In this document: one piece after another, positions 46,345 through 53,295 of the stretch
Position numbering within the stretch: the stretch's first letter is position 1
Layout: every line of letters starts with the position of its first letter
Origin: Segatella copri
GTDB taxonomy: Bacteria > Bacteroidota > Bacteroidia > Bacteroidales > Bacteroidaceae
Reading direction: 5' to 3'
NCBI RefSeq assembly: GCF_019249795.2
Contig: NZ_CP156891.1
Location: 2,760,001-2,824,000 of the forward strand
DNA: 64,000 bases
Translations under genes and position numbers: made by a program
The notes under the pieces: generated by a model
Told to the model about the DNA's origin: nothing
The model's input: only the letters and a program-made list of their open reading frames with translations
Databases searched by the model: none

Positions 46345-46521
46345 TTTTTTGAAGAGAAAAAATGCATTTTAATAGCTGATTTGTTGAAAAAAAAATCTTT
46401 TTCCTCCCGTATTACGTATAGTGTAATTGATGTAAATGTATATATATAATATACTTGGTATAGTATAGGAAAGAAAAATCTGCACATAACTGTCTGATAT
46501 TCAGTGTATTGTATTCTTAAG

Positions 46522-46634
46522 ATTCTCCCTGGTAGTCATTTGGGCATATCAGAAAACACATAATTGGCCCTGATGGTACCTATTATTGGCCCTCATGGTA
46601 CCCTCCGAAAGGCTAATTCTCCCTGGTAGTCATT
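46522..46634 (+). repeat. 19-bp direct repeat flanking tandem 22-bp units
   Basis: ATTCTCCCTGGTAGTCATT occurs at 46522-46540 and again at 46616-46634 with no mismatch. The interval between them holds two near-identical units, TGGCCCTGATGGTACC (46565) and TGGCCCTCATGGTACC (46587). Confidence 0.85.
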
Positions 46635-46872
46635 GAACACTCAAATGAGGTAAACAAACGATGTGTTTCCGTTTACCAACTGATGTGGGTGAACTGGGTT
46701 AAGGATATGGCTGCACTGGGTTACGCAGACGGCTGGACAAGGTTAAGGATTCGACTGCGTCGGGTTAAGGATTCGACAACGTAGGCTAACGGAGTCGTAT
46801 CCGTCGATTTATCGAGACGTCTTGACTCGCTGACAGAACCATCTGGGGTAGCTGACTGAACCATATCAGTAT
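46565..46872 (+). repeat. Degenerate tandem array with 22-bp period
   Basis: Units begin at 46565, 46587 and then, after a less regular part, at 46653, 46675, 46697, 46719, 46741, 46763, 46785, 46807, 46829 and 46851, every 22 bp. Adjacent units agree at about 9-19 of 22 positions (5-6 expected by chance), for example GGTTAAGGATTCGAC at 46741 and 46763, and GCTGACNGAACCATNT at 46829 and 46851. Distant units share little. As 22 is not a multiple of three, it does not reflect coding repeats. It ends about 100 bp before the promoter of the HU-like gene. Function unknown; iterons or protein-binding sites are possible. Confidence 0.75.
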
Positions 46873-46878
46873 TCTGCT

Positions 46879-46904
46879 GCATACGCTTGCATGCAAAAGT
46901 ATAC
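46879..46904. repeat. 26-bp imperfect palindrome before the HU-like gene
   Basis: The core TTGCATGCAA (46887-46896) is a perfect palindrome, and GCATAC/GTATAC arms flank it symmetrically (10 of 13 pairs match). It lies just downstream of the 22-bp array, and overlaps a minus-strand TACTTTTG (46901-46894). Confidence 0.7.
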
Positions 46905-46976
46905 GTAATTGAGCCAAATAGTGCACAACAGGTACTTATCGTACCAAAGTGGACAAGTGGGGCTCCGCCGATGTTG

Positions 46977-46984
46977 TATCTTTG
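46977..46984 (+). promoter_or_regulatory. -7 element of the HU-like cassette
   Basis: TATCTTTG matches the -7 consensus, about 65 nt before ATG 47050. The -33 region is weak, so a regulator could be needed. Confidence 0.55.
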
Positions 46985-47049
46985 TATCAGCATTCGGGAA
47001 GAGACCGGTGCACAACATGATTATTCACAATTTTAAAATTTTATGTATT

Positions 47050-47634
47050 ATGGCAATTAATTACAGTTTAGTAAAGCTTGCGTCAAAATTTGGCGACAAA
47101 GCAGGAGTTCCTAAGTTCTACGCACGTGCTCAGATGAACGAGTCTATTTCGCTCAAGAAGTTTGCGAAGTTGATCGCTATGCAGACCACTGTATCCTATG
47201 CGGATGTAACAGCCGTTCTGGTCAGTATGCAGGAGAACATGATCATCGAGTTGCAGCGAGGCAACCAGATTGATTTCGGCGAGTTGGGCAAGTTCCGCCT
47301 CCAGCTTACCAGTGAGGGTGCTGCAACTGCAGCCGAATTTAAGAGCGACATCAACATCAAGGGTGTGAACATCCAGTTTATCCCGGGCAGCGATCTTGCC
47401 AACATCTTCGTAGGTATGGAGTTTGAGCAGGTTGCATCACGTGCCGTACAGAAGGCTGCCCTCAAGGCTGAGAAGGAGGGTGCCAAGACCCTCGACATCG
47501 AGGAGGCTAAGAAAAAGCCTGCCAAGGACAATGCTTCTTCAGGCGGCGATACCACGGGTGGCAACACCTCAGGCGAGCAGACCGGCGGCACGGGTAGCGC
47601 TGGCAACGGTGACACAGGAGACGGATTAGAATAA
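47050..47634 (+). CDS. HU-family (HU-like) DNA-binding protein with Gly/Ser tail
   Basis: A 194-residue protein of the long HU-like type common in Bacteroidales. The core AINYSLVKLASKFGDKAGVPKFYARAQ to about residue 110 matches the HU/IHF fold. From about 160 it has a low-complexity tail of G, T and S. The frame is open to 46909, but ATG 47050 begins at the family start. Such proteins stand next to smalltalk and amidase genes in many Bacteroidales chromosomes; the DNA target is unknown, and the 22-bp array upstream is an obvious candidate. Confidence 0.85.
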   Translation: MAINYSLVKLASKFGDKAGVPKFYARAQMNESISLKKFAKLIAMQTTVSYADVTAVLVSMQENMIIELQRGNQIDFGELGKFRLQLTSEGAATAAEFKSDINIKGVNIQFIPGSDLANIFVGMEFEQVASRAVQKAALKAEKEGAKTLDIEEAKKKPAKDNASSGGDTTGGNTSGEQTGGTGSAGNGDTGDGLE

Positions 47635-47659
47635 TTAACCTTTTAAAACAGAATAGATT

Positions 47660-47764
47660 ATGACAGAAAAGAACAAGCAGAAATGGAATGAGATTCTCAA
47701 GTTTGCAGTAACCGTACTGACAGCTCTCCTCGGGGCGTTGGGCGTTTCGGCAGGTGGACTTTAG
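47660..47764 (+). CDS. Smalltalk protein (34 residues)
   Basis: A small gene starting ATG 47660 and ending TAG 47762-47764. It encodes a charged head (MTEKNKQKWNEILKF) and one hydrophobic helix (AVTVLTALLGALGVSAGG), the layout of the Bacteroidales family named 'smalltalk protein', which lies between HU-like and amidase genes. It is probably membrane-bound; a holin-like or regulatory role has been imagined but I know of no proof. Gap to HU 25 bp; the amidase start lies 4 bp after its stop. Confidence 0.75.
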   Translation: MTEKNKQKWNEILKFAVTVLTALLGALGVSAGGL

Positions 47765-47768
47765 AGTG

Positions 47769-48203
47769 ATGCCTATGAGAGACATCGATATGATAGTGGT
47801 GCATTGCAGCGGTAGCCGCTGCGATCACCGTTATACGATGAAGATGCTGCGCTACGACCATGTGCATAACAACGGCTGGACTGACATCGGCTACCATTTC
47901 TACATCACGCTGGATGGAGTGGTTCATGCCTGTCGCCCGGTAGAGCGTATGGGCTCTCATGCCCTCGGTTACAATGCGCACAGCATAGGCATCTGTTACG
48001 AGGGTGGTCTTTCGCCATCGGGCTGCATCAGCGACACCCGCACTCCTAAGCAGAAGGAGGCGATGAAGCATCTTATCCTGGATCTTCACCACCGTTTTCC
48101 GGGCATCCGGACCATCCTGGGTCATCGCGATTTGCCTGGCGTTCAGAAAGCCTGTCCGTGTTTTGATGCCACGAAGCTCCAGTACCTCCTGGATGCTTCC
48201 TGA
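47769..48203 (+). CDS. N-acetylmuramoyl-L-alanine amidase (PGRP/T7 lysozyme type)
   Basis: About 144 residues with the amidase_2 fold. Zinc ligands expected from T7 lysozyme are visible: a His in VVHCSGS near residue 12, the His of GHRD, and Cys in QKACPCFD. It would cut the amide bond between muramic acid and the peptide stem. No signal peptide is present, so export would need another route (the smalltalk helix or lysis). GTG 47754 and ATG 47775 are alternative starts; ATG 47769 avoids overlap with smalltalk. This amidase is the usual last gene of the cassette. Confidence 0.85.
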   Translation: MPMRDIDMIVVHCSGSRCDHRYTMKMLRYDHVHNNGWTDIGYHFYITLDGVVHACRPVERMGSHALGYNAHSIGICYEGGLSPSGCISDTRTPKQKEAMKHLILDLHHRFPGIRTILGHRDLPGVQKACPCFDATKLQYLLDAS

Positions 48204-48263
48204 TTCTCTTCCATTAAGAGGGTTTTTCAAGAGCAGAATCCCTCCGAATTTATTTAACAAGTT

Positions 48264-48295
48264 AGGGCGCATCCAATCCGGATGCGCCCTTTTTC
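48264..48295 (+). terminator. Terminator of the HU-smalltalk-amidase cassette
   Basis: An 11-bp stem (AGGGCGCATCC with GGATGCGCCCT) has a 5-nt loop and a T run. Confidence 0.9.
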
Positions 48296-48317
48296 TTTGT
48301 CGTCATATTTCTTTCAG

Positions 48318-48359
48318 TCAACACTCAACACTCAACATTCAACATTCAACACTCACCAT
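48318..48359 (+). repeat. Six tandem heptamers of the TCAACAC/T type
   Basis: TCAACAC, TCAACAC, TCAACAT, TCAACAT, TCAACAC, TCACCAT in direct succession (48318-48359). It belongs to the same class of intergenic heptamer runs as 42289 and 57356. No complementary arm was seen close by. Confidence 0.85.
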
Positions 48360-48395
48360 TCTCTAACTTTTTCAGCAACTTTTCCCAGAAATCTC

Positions 48396-48426
48396 TTGCA
48401 GATATGAAAATAAAACCGTAACTTTG
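48396..48426 (+). promoter_or_regulatory. Plus-strand promoter without a gene
   Basis: TTG at 48396-48398, a 20-nt spacer and TAACTTTG at 48419-48426 form a good Bacteroidetes promoter pointing right. There is no plus-strand gene downstream; the next gene (Rpn-type, 48520-49434) lies on the opposite strand. A tiny ORF can be read from about 48450 but no product is recognised. Confidence 0.55.
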
Positions 48427-48519
48427 CGCTATAGAATTTTAAAATAGATGGTTCATCGTGGCATATAGACCCTTGATTATATGGTGACATTCGTAATCTA
48501 CATCTCCGCTTTCTGTTTT

Positions 48520-49434
48520 TTATGAATTGCTCAGATTCTTAATGATTTCCAAAGACAGCTGGGTAGCTTTGGCAACCTGTTCGGCAGAAAGTCCCATTGC
48601 CAGCAATCGTTGTGCTGTTTCTGTGTTGGCCTCATGTTTGCCTTCTGCTCTACCTTTTTCCATACCTTCCTTCATGCCCTTTTCCATACCTTCAGCTATA
48701 CCTTCACGCTTAGCAGTGTCTACGGAATTCTTGATGTCGCGATATGCCATCTTGCTGGTCTCGTACTCCCTCATTTCCTGCGGAGTAAACTTGGCTATCT
48801 CGGCTTCCTCGAAGAGGCGGTCGAAAACTTTGTCGCACAGTTCTTTAGGGCGCTGGGTAAGTTTATAGAGGTTCTTCAGAGCATAGAGCCACTTCTCGTA
48901 GAGCGTATCCAGTTCTTCCAGGGGTTTGTTGAACTTGGAAATCTCTACATAAATATATTCGAGCTTTTCGTAAAATACTTTGTGGGTAGCGGTGTCGCAC
49001 AACTGCACATGATGGCGGATTTTCTCCTTGTCGAATGCATCCTCGTTCATGCTGAAGTTGAGCAGGGCTACGGTATAGACATGATTGAGCTTGAAATCCC
49101 ATTCATTCCCCTTTGGTGCCTGTTCACGGATAGGGAAGGTTGAGTAGAAAAGGGCGCGATCCTTGAAATACGTCTGGTAGGCATTCTGCATTTCTACGAT
49201 GAACTTCTCGCCGTTTTCGCCCTCGCAATATACATCGAAGATGGCTCTGCGGTCGGTATAGACATCTCCCACATGCTCTGGATTCAGATACGATACGTCC
49301 TTCACAACCTGTCTGCCATTAAACAAGCTGTTGAGGAAGCAAATGAGCAAATCCTTGTTCATTGCTGTTCCAAAAATTCGCTTGAAACCGAAGTCGGTCA
49401 GCAAGCTGATGTATCTTTCTTCTACCTGCTTCAT
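48520..49434 (-). CDS. Rpn-family PD-(D/E)XK nuclease / recombination-promoting protein
   Basis: A 304-residue protein of the Rpn (PD-(D/E)XK 'transposase_31') family. The N-terminal domain has the family start LLTDFGFKRIFG and the nuclease core FDVYCEGENGEKFIVEMQN (Asp, then ExQ). The C-terminal part has a charged repeat stretch (EGMEKGMKEGMEKGRAEGKH) and a final helix-turn (LLAMGLSAEQVAKATQLS), typical of this family. E. coli Rpn proteins are DNA endonucleases that promote RecA-independent recombination, and newer work links relatives to phage defence. ATG 49434 is preferred to an upstream codon at 49464. A 33-codon ORF and its promoter lie upstream on the same strand. Confidence 0.82.
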   Translation of the reverse strand: MKQVEERYISLLTDFGFKRIFGTAMNKDLLICFLNSLFNGRQVVKDVSYLNPEHVGDVYTDRRAIFDVYCEGENGEKFIVEMQNAYQTYFKDRALFYSTFPIREQAPKGNEWDFKLNHVYTVALLNFSMNEDAFDKEKIRHHVQLCDTATHKVFYEKLEYIYVEISKFNKPLEELDTLYEKWLYALKNLYKLTQRPKELCDKVFDRLFEEAEIAKFTPQEMREYETSKMAYRDIKNSVDTAKREGIAEGMEKGMKEGMEKGRAEGKHEANTETAQRLLAMGLSAEQVAKATQLSLEIIKNLSNS

Positions 49435-49477
49435 AATCATCTGTTTAAAAAATCCATGCCGCAAAGGGCGACTCTAG

Positions 49478-49579
49478 TTAAAAGAATGATAAAACCTTTT
49501 CTACCAACATATCATGCTGAGCTTCAACTAAGCCTGATTCAACTTTGTTGATAAAGCCCTCAATCTCACTTTCACTCAT
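49478..49579 (-). CDS. Small ORF of 33 codons upstream of the Rpn gene
   Basis: The frame from ATG (49579) to TAA (49480-49478) encodes MSESEIEGFINKVESG, then LVEAQHDMLVEKVLSFF. It is charged, helical, and starts behind a strong promoter (49699-49668) with a leader of about 80 nt. It resembles the first half of short Bacteroidales hypothetical proteins as I recall them, so it may be a truncated remnant. It lies 43 bp before the Rpn gene, so both are probably on one transcript. Confidence 0.45.
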   Translation of the reverse strand: MSESEIEGFINKVESGLVEAQHDMLVEKVLSFF

Positions 49580-49667
49580 AATCCTTAATTATTTTAAATT
49601 TAACAATATCCTTAATCTTTGTTGGAATAAGATCTGGTTGCTAAAGTAGTTTTAAATTCTTTGGATG

Positions 49668-49699
49668 CAAATATACTTCAAAATCTTGATAACGCCAAA
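49668..49699 (-). promoter_or_regulatory. Promoter of the small ORF and the Rpn gene
   Basis: Minus strand: TTTG (49699-49696), a 20-nt spacer and TATATTTG (49675-49668). Confidence 0.75.
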
Positions 49700-49798
49700 T
49701 ATTTGAATGAAATTAACATCATTATTGATCAAATAACTGAACTTCGCATATCAGGAAGTTCAGTAAGTAATAAAAGCATTCTTTGTATAAATGCAACA

Positions 49799-49828
49799 AG
49801 GCGCAACCTTCTCACGAAGACTGCGCCT
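49799..49828. terminator. Hairpin between the lipoprotein gene and the Rpn unit
   Basis: AGGCGCA (49799-49805) pairs with TGCGCCT (49822-49828), with an inner CTTC/GAAG pairing. It is placed to end the minus-strand lipoprotein transcript; the T run is weak on the minus strand and better on the plus strand. Confidence 0.55.
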
Positions 49829-49898
49829 CTAATAGTTTTCTTTTTTTGTTTAATTTTTAAGAGAGTATTAACATATATATTGTAAGTTTCTAACTTCT

Positions 49899-50606
49899 TT
49901 ATTTCTTTTGCTCTGAACTTTGTGGCTCGAAGAACTTAATCTGTGCTCCAGTATATGGTTTTCCTGCTATATTATAGCTGAAAACTATAGGCTTTGGATT
50001 CTTCTCATCCTTTGGATCAACTTCGTAACCATAAAGAGCAAAATAAGCTTCCAACTTGCTGGTCTTACTGTCAACCAGTCCTGAATTGTAAATGTAATAT
50101 GCATTAGCATAAACATAGAAATTGACCTTATGAGTTGCACCACCATACTCCAAATTTACTGTCATTGTTTCTGGATAGAGCAAGAATTGAAGGACTGGTG
50201 TAACTGTATAGTAGGTTACAACACTCTTGAAGTTAACCGGCATCTCATATTTCTTCAATGCTTCCTTCAGGTCTTTCGTGTCAGCATTTTCAGGAATGTA
50301 ACGGGCGAGAATCTTTACAGGGAAGTTGCGAACAGTCATTACAGTGTCTTTGCCATTTCCATAGATTTCTGTAGCAACGTCTAAGGTGTCGATGTATTCC
50401 TTTGTACCTTTTTCAGTAACATGCTCATCGCTCATATAAGCGAGTTTACCATTGTGGACACCTGCTGTCTTGAGATAGCAAAGATCCTTTTCTGCTTGTG
50501 TGAGCGGCTGATAATAGCTGTTGTTATCATCGCCTGTATTACAAGAAGTGAATGCGAAAGCTGCAACGAAGGCAGCTACAATTGAGAATAATTTGATTTT
50601 TTTCAT
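49899..50606 (-). CDS. Lipoprotein, DUF4840-like
   Basis: A 235-residue protein with a lipoprotein signal (MKKIKLFSIVAAFVAAFAFTSC, Cys about 22). The rest looks like a beta-rich extracytoplasmic domain with PLTQAEKDLCYLKTAGVHNGKLAY and VNLEYGGATHKVNFYVYANAYYIY. It recalls Bacteroidetes DUF4840/DUF4843-type lipoproteins, but I am not certain which. Function unknown. It is monocistronic with an unusually long leader of about 255 nt. Confidence 0.7.
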   Translation of the reverse strand: MKKIKLFSIVAAFVAAFAFTSCNTGDDNNSYYQPLTQAEKDLCYLKTAGVHNGKLAYMSDEHVTEKGTKEYIDTLDVATEIYGNGKDTVMTVRNFPVKILARYIPENADTKDLKEALKKYEMPVNFKSVVTYYTVTPVLQFLLYPETMTVNLEYGGATHKVNFYVYANAYYIYNSGLVDSKTSKLEAYFALYGYEVDPKDEKNPKPIVFSYNIAGKPYTGAQIKFFEPQSSEQKK

Positions 50607-50868
50607 TTTGCTATTATGTTTTGATTCTTATTTTCTCATATTTCTCAGCCTAAATGCACCTCGATATAGTTGCCCGAGGCACTTCAGTTCTTGTATAAAA
50701 CAAGAAAAGGCGGGAAACTTGCATCACTTTTAGTTAATCTCTGTTAATGCTCTTCATTTGTCCATTTCATAGAGCACTTTTGCCAATGTATCGTAACCTC
50801 TGACTTTCAGTTCTTAGTTGTTTGAGCTTTTTACTGTATTAAGTCTAGGTTTGTCTTACATAGCTATG
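50607..50868 (-). promoter_or_regulatory. Long 5' leader of the DUF4840-like lipoprotein gene
   Basis: About 255 nt separate the expected start site from the lipoprotein ATG (50606). The leader contains an imperfect hairpin (minus strand GTGCCTCG and CGAGGTGC, about 50677-50649) followed by AGGCTGAGAAAT. No known riboswitch was recognised. A regulatory RNA element is possible but not shown. Confidence 0.35.
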
Positions 50869-50899
50869 CAAAGTTAGTTTTTTATTTTGAAATACGCAA
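50869..50899 (-). promoter_or_regulatory. Promoter of the lipoprotein gene
   Basis: Minus strand: TTG (50899-50897), a 20-nt spacer and TAACTTTG (50876-50869). Confidence 0.7.
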
Positions 50900-50939
50900 G
50901 AAATTTATGATTTTCTTTCTCTTTTTCGCATAAAAATAC

Positions 50940-50947
50940 TACTTTTG
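50940..50947 (+). promoter_or_regulatory. -7 element of the secreted nuclease gene
   Basis: TACTTTTG, about 90 nt before ATG 51036. No clear -33 TTTG is at the usual distance. Confidence 0.45.
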
Positions 50948-51035
50948 TGGAGATTTTAGGGATTATTCACCTAAAAGCGGAATGAATCGTGTAGACTCAG
51001 AGTCTCATGGAAAATGAATTAATGATGAATCTGAT

Positions 51036-51920
51036 ATGAAAAAGAAAGTAGGTACATTTAAGATTTGGCTGTTGGCGATAGCCGCAGTAGTGGCGTTTTC
51101 TGTCTTGCCGAAGGTTTCTTCGCTGGCAACAGAAGATCAGGCACTTGTTGTGAAGGAGAACAAGCAGGAGGCTGCTGATGCTGCGGGCGATGAACCGTCT
51201 GCAGAGAATAAGCAGGAAACTGCTGGAGAGGATGCGAATCTGGAGGCGCAGGGGCTGGAGATTCCGGTATCTAAGTTAAAGGTATCTGAAACCATCAAGC
51301 ATCGGTTGGCTTATACGGTATCTTATAATCATGATACGCGACAGCCGAATTGGGTAGCCTGGGTGCTGACAGGGGAGCATGCATCTGGTAAGTTGCCGCG
51401 CGGTAAGTTTGCTGATGATGAGGAGATGCCGGCACCCGTGGGTACTTTGGCGGATTATTACAACAGTGGTTTGGACAGGGGACACATGTGTCCGGCTGGT
51501 GACAACAAATGGAGTCAGCAGGCGATGGATGAATGTTTCCTGATGACCAATATGTGTCCGCAGAACCACAGTCTGAATGCGGGGGTATGGAACACGATAG
51601 AGCAGCAGTGCCGCAACTGGGCGAAGCAGTATGGTAAGGTTTATATTGTCTGCGGACCGATATTTCTGGATAAGGAGCATCGCAAGTTGGGTAAGAACAA
51701 GGTGGTAGTGCCTGATGCCTTCTTCAAGGTGGTTCTTCATACGGGCAAGAATCCGCAAGCCATCGGCTTTATCTGCCGTAACCAGTCGCAGAAAGGCAGA
51801 AAGAAGACGGAATTCGTAAATTCAGTGGATGAAGTGGAGCGTATCACCGGCTATGATTTCTTCCCTCAGCTTCCGGATGATGTTGAGAAGAGGGTAGAGG
51901 CTAAGGCTGAAATGTTTTAA
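51036..51920 (+). CDS. DNA/RNA non-specific endonuclease (NucA/EndA type), secreted
   Basis: A 294-residue protein with an N-terminal signal/anchor (WLLAIAAVVAFSVLP), an acidic low-complexity linker (about 33-72, rich in E, A, Q, N) and a beta-beta-alpha-metal nuclease domain. The catalytic DRGHMCPAGDNKW and the metal-binding Asn in NMCPQNHSLNAGVWN are present. Such enzymes degrade DNA and RNA outside the cytoplasm, for nutrition, biofilm or extracellular traps. It stands alone; a terminator follows. Confidence 0.92.
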   Translation: MKKKVGTFKIWLLAIAAVVAFSVLPKVSSLATEDQALVVKENKQEAADAAGDEPSAENKQETAGEDANLEAQGLEIPVSKLKVSETIKHRLAYTVSYNHDTRQPNWVAWVLTGEHASGKLPRGKFADDEEMPAPVGTLADYYNSGLDRGHMCPAGDNKWSQQAMDECFLMTNMCPQNHSLNAGVWNTIEQQCRNWAKQYGKVYIVCGPIFLDKEHRKLGKNKVVVPDAFFKVVLHTGKNPQAIGFICRNQSQKGRKKTEFVNSVDEVERITGYDFFPQLPDDVEKRVEAKAEMF

Positions 51921-51956
51921 AAAGGAATTTCTGCAGTATCCGGTAATAGGATATAA

Positions 51957-51990
51957 CAAAAAAAGGCTTTCCGTAATGGAAAGCCTTTTT
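51957..51990. terminator. Bidirectional terminator between the nuclease gene and tRNA-Lys
   Basis: AAAAAGGCTTTCC and GGAAAGCCTTTTT form a 13-bp stem with a short loop between convergent genes. Confidence 0.9.
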
Positions 51991-52002
51991 CTTGAAGATC
52001 TG

Positions 52003-52075
52003 TGACTCGCATGGGGCTCGAACCCATGACCCCAACATTAAAAGTGTTGTGCTCTACCAGCTGAGCTAGCGAGTC
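52003..52075 (-). tRNA. tRNA-Lys (UUU)
   Basis: Read on the minus strand, a complete cloverleaf of 73 nt: acceptor stem GACTCGC/GCGAGTC, D arm AGCTCAGCTGGTAGAGC, anticodon loop CTTTTAA with anticodon TTT, T arm with GTTCGAG. The discriminator is A; CCA is not encoded. Confidence 0.95.
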
Positions 52076-52153
52076 AATCTTCTGCTTTATGTTTCAAAAG
52101 CGAGTGCAAAGGTACGGCAAAAATCTGAAATAACCAAATATTTTGCCATATTT

Positions 52154-53281
52154 TTACTGATTTTCTTCATTTTTATCTGAAATCGGGACATTTTCGCCCG
52201 TTTCTTCATGATATTGCGGCTTCTCCTTCGTTACATACCGCTGCCAGTAGGCTATGATGAGCGTTGTGAGCGGAAGGGCTACAATCAATCCCAGGAAGCC
52301 CAGAAGTGCACCCCAAACCGAGAGACTCAAGAGGAGAATGGCTGGATTCAATCCCATCGCCTTACCCATGATCTTCGGGGTAACTACCATGTCGGTGATG
52401 ACCTGCACCACACAGAACACCAGAACTGCCAGACCGAATACCAGCCAGAAGTTCTGACCTGTGTCGGCAGCCTTCAGCATGGCAAGGAATGCCGTAGGGA
52501 TGAGGGCGAAGGTATGGAGATACGGAACCAGGTCCATGATGCCGATGAGAATACCCAGACCTATCGCCATCGGGAAACCGATGATGGTAAAACCGATGCA
52601 GAACATGATGCCCATACAGAGCGCTACCAGTCCCTGACCACGGATATAGTTGTTGAGCTCGCGCTCCACATCCTTCATCAGCGCACTCCAGAACGGACGG
52701 TTCTTCTTAGGGAAGATTCTCACCCAGTTGGCTGTCAGCGTCTCATAATCGAGCAGGATGAAGAACATATATAATAAGGTAATCATCGATGCCACGATAC
52801 TCATCAGTACCGTGGCCGTCTGGCTGACTACCGAGAAGACCTTAGGCATGGTGGTCTTGATGGCATCGCTGAAGTCCTTGCTTTTCAGAAAAAGCTCTAT
52901 CTGTTCCTGGTTGGCCTGCAGCCAGTCTTTGATCAGCGCCGTCAGGTTGTTGGTATGAGTCGTCTGATGCAGCCATCGTGTCAACACCTCACCGAGTTTG
53001 TCAAACTGGTCAATCATCGGAGGGATGATGAGCCACAGCACGCCTCCTATAACAGCGATAGCCGTTCCCATGGCGATGAGGATAGACAGCGCACGTATTC
53101 TGATGTGGAGTTTGTTTTCGATAAACTTCACGACCGGATAGAGCAGGTAAGCGAAAAACCATGCAATGAAAAATGGCAGCAGTACGCTGCTCAGATAATT
53201 GGTCATGTAGAGCACGGCCAGTACGATGAGGGTAACACCCGCCCATCTTATAAATTTATCAAATGTAATCTCCTTTCCCAT
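52154..53281 (-). CDS. AI-2E/PerM-family transporter
   Basis: A 375-residue polytopic membrane protein of the AI-2E transporter (PerM, UPF0118) family with about eight hydrophobic helices. Conserved spots are LLPFFIAWFFAYLLYPVVKFIE, IRGQGLVALCMGIMFCIG and KIMGKAMGLNPAILLLSLSVWGALLGFLG. Some members export autoinducer-2, others are Na+/H+ antiporters, so the substrate is open. It starts 14 bp after tdk and is probably co-transcribed with it. Confidence 0.88.
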   Translation of the reverse strand: MGKEITFDKFIRWAGVTLIVLAVLYMTNYLSSVLLPFFIAWFFAYLLYPVVKFIENKLHIRIRALSILIAMGTAIAVIGGVLWLIIPPMIDQFDKLGEVLTRWLHQTTHTNNLTALIKDWLQANQEQIELFLKSKDFSDAIKTTMPKVFSVVSQTATVLMSIVASMITLLYMFFILLDYETLTANWVRIFPKKNRPFWSALMKDVERELNNYIRGQGLVALCMGIMFCIGFTIIGFPMAIGLGILIGIMDLVPYLHTFALIPTAFLAMLKAADTGQNFWLVFGLAVLVFCVVQVITDMVVTPKIMGKAMGLNPAILLLSLSVWGALLGFLGLIVALPLTTLIIAYWQRYVTKEKPQYHEETGENVPISDKNEENQ

Positions 53282-53295
53282 AACTGTTCCTTTTG

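Noticed and set aside
46565..46872. 22-bp array considered as a CRISPR array
   Set aside because: Units abut directly without unique spacers, drift steadily, and no cas gene is near.
46721..46993. 90-codon minus-strand ORF across the repeat array
   Set aside because: Its content follows the 22-bp repeat, which is not a codon multiple, and no family resembles it.
48520..49434. Rpn gene as an insertion sequence
   Set aside because: The family is called 'transposase' in older annotation, but no terminal inverted repeats or target duplication were seen; it is a nuclease gene.
49661..49885. 74-codon plus-strand ORF opposite the Rpn promoter
   Set aside because: It overlaps a strong minus-strand promoter and a hairpin, and has no ribosome-binding site or family match.
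50607..50868. TPP riboswitch suggested by CTGAGA in the lipoprotein leader
   Set aside because: Only the CTGAGA string is present; the other conserved TPP parts are missing and the gene has no thiamine link.
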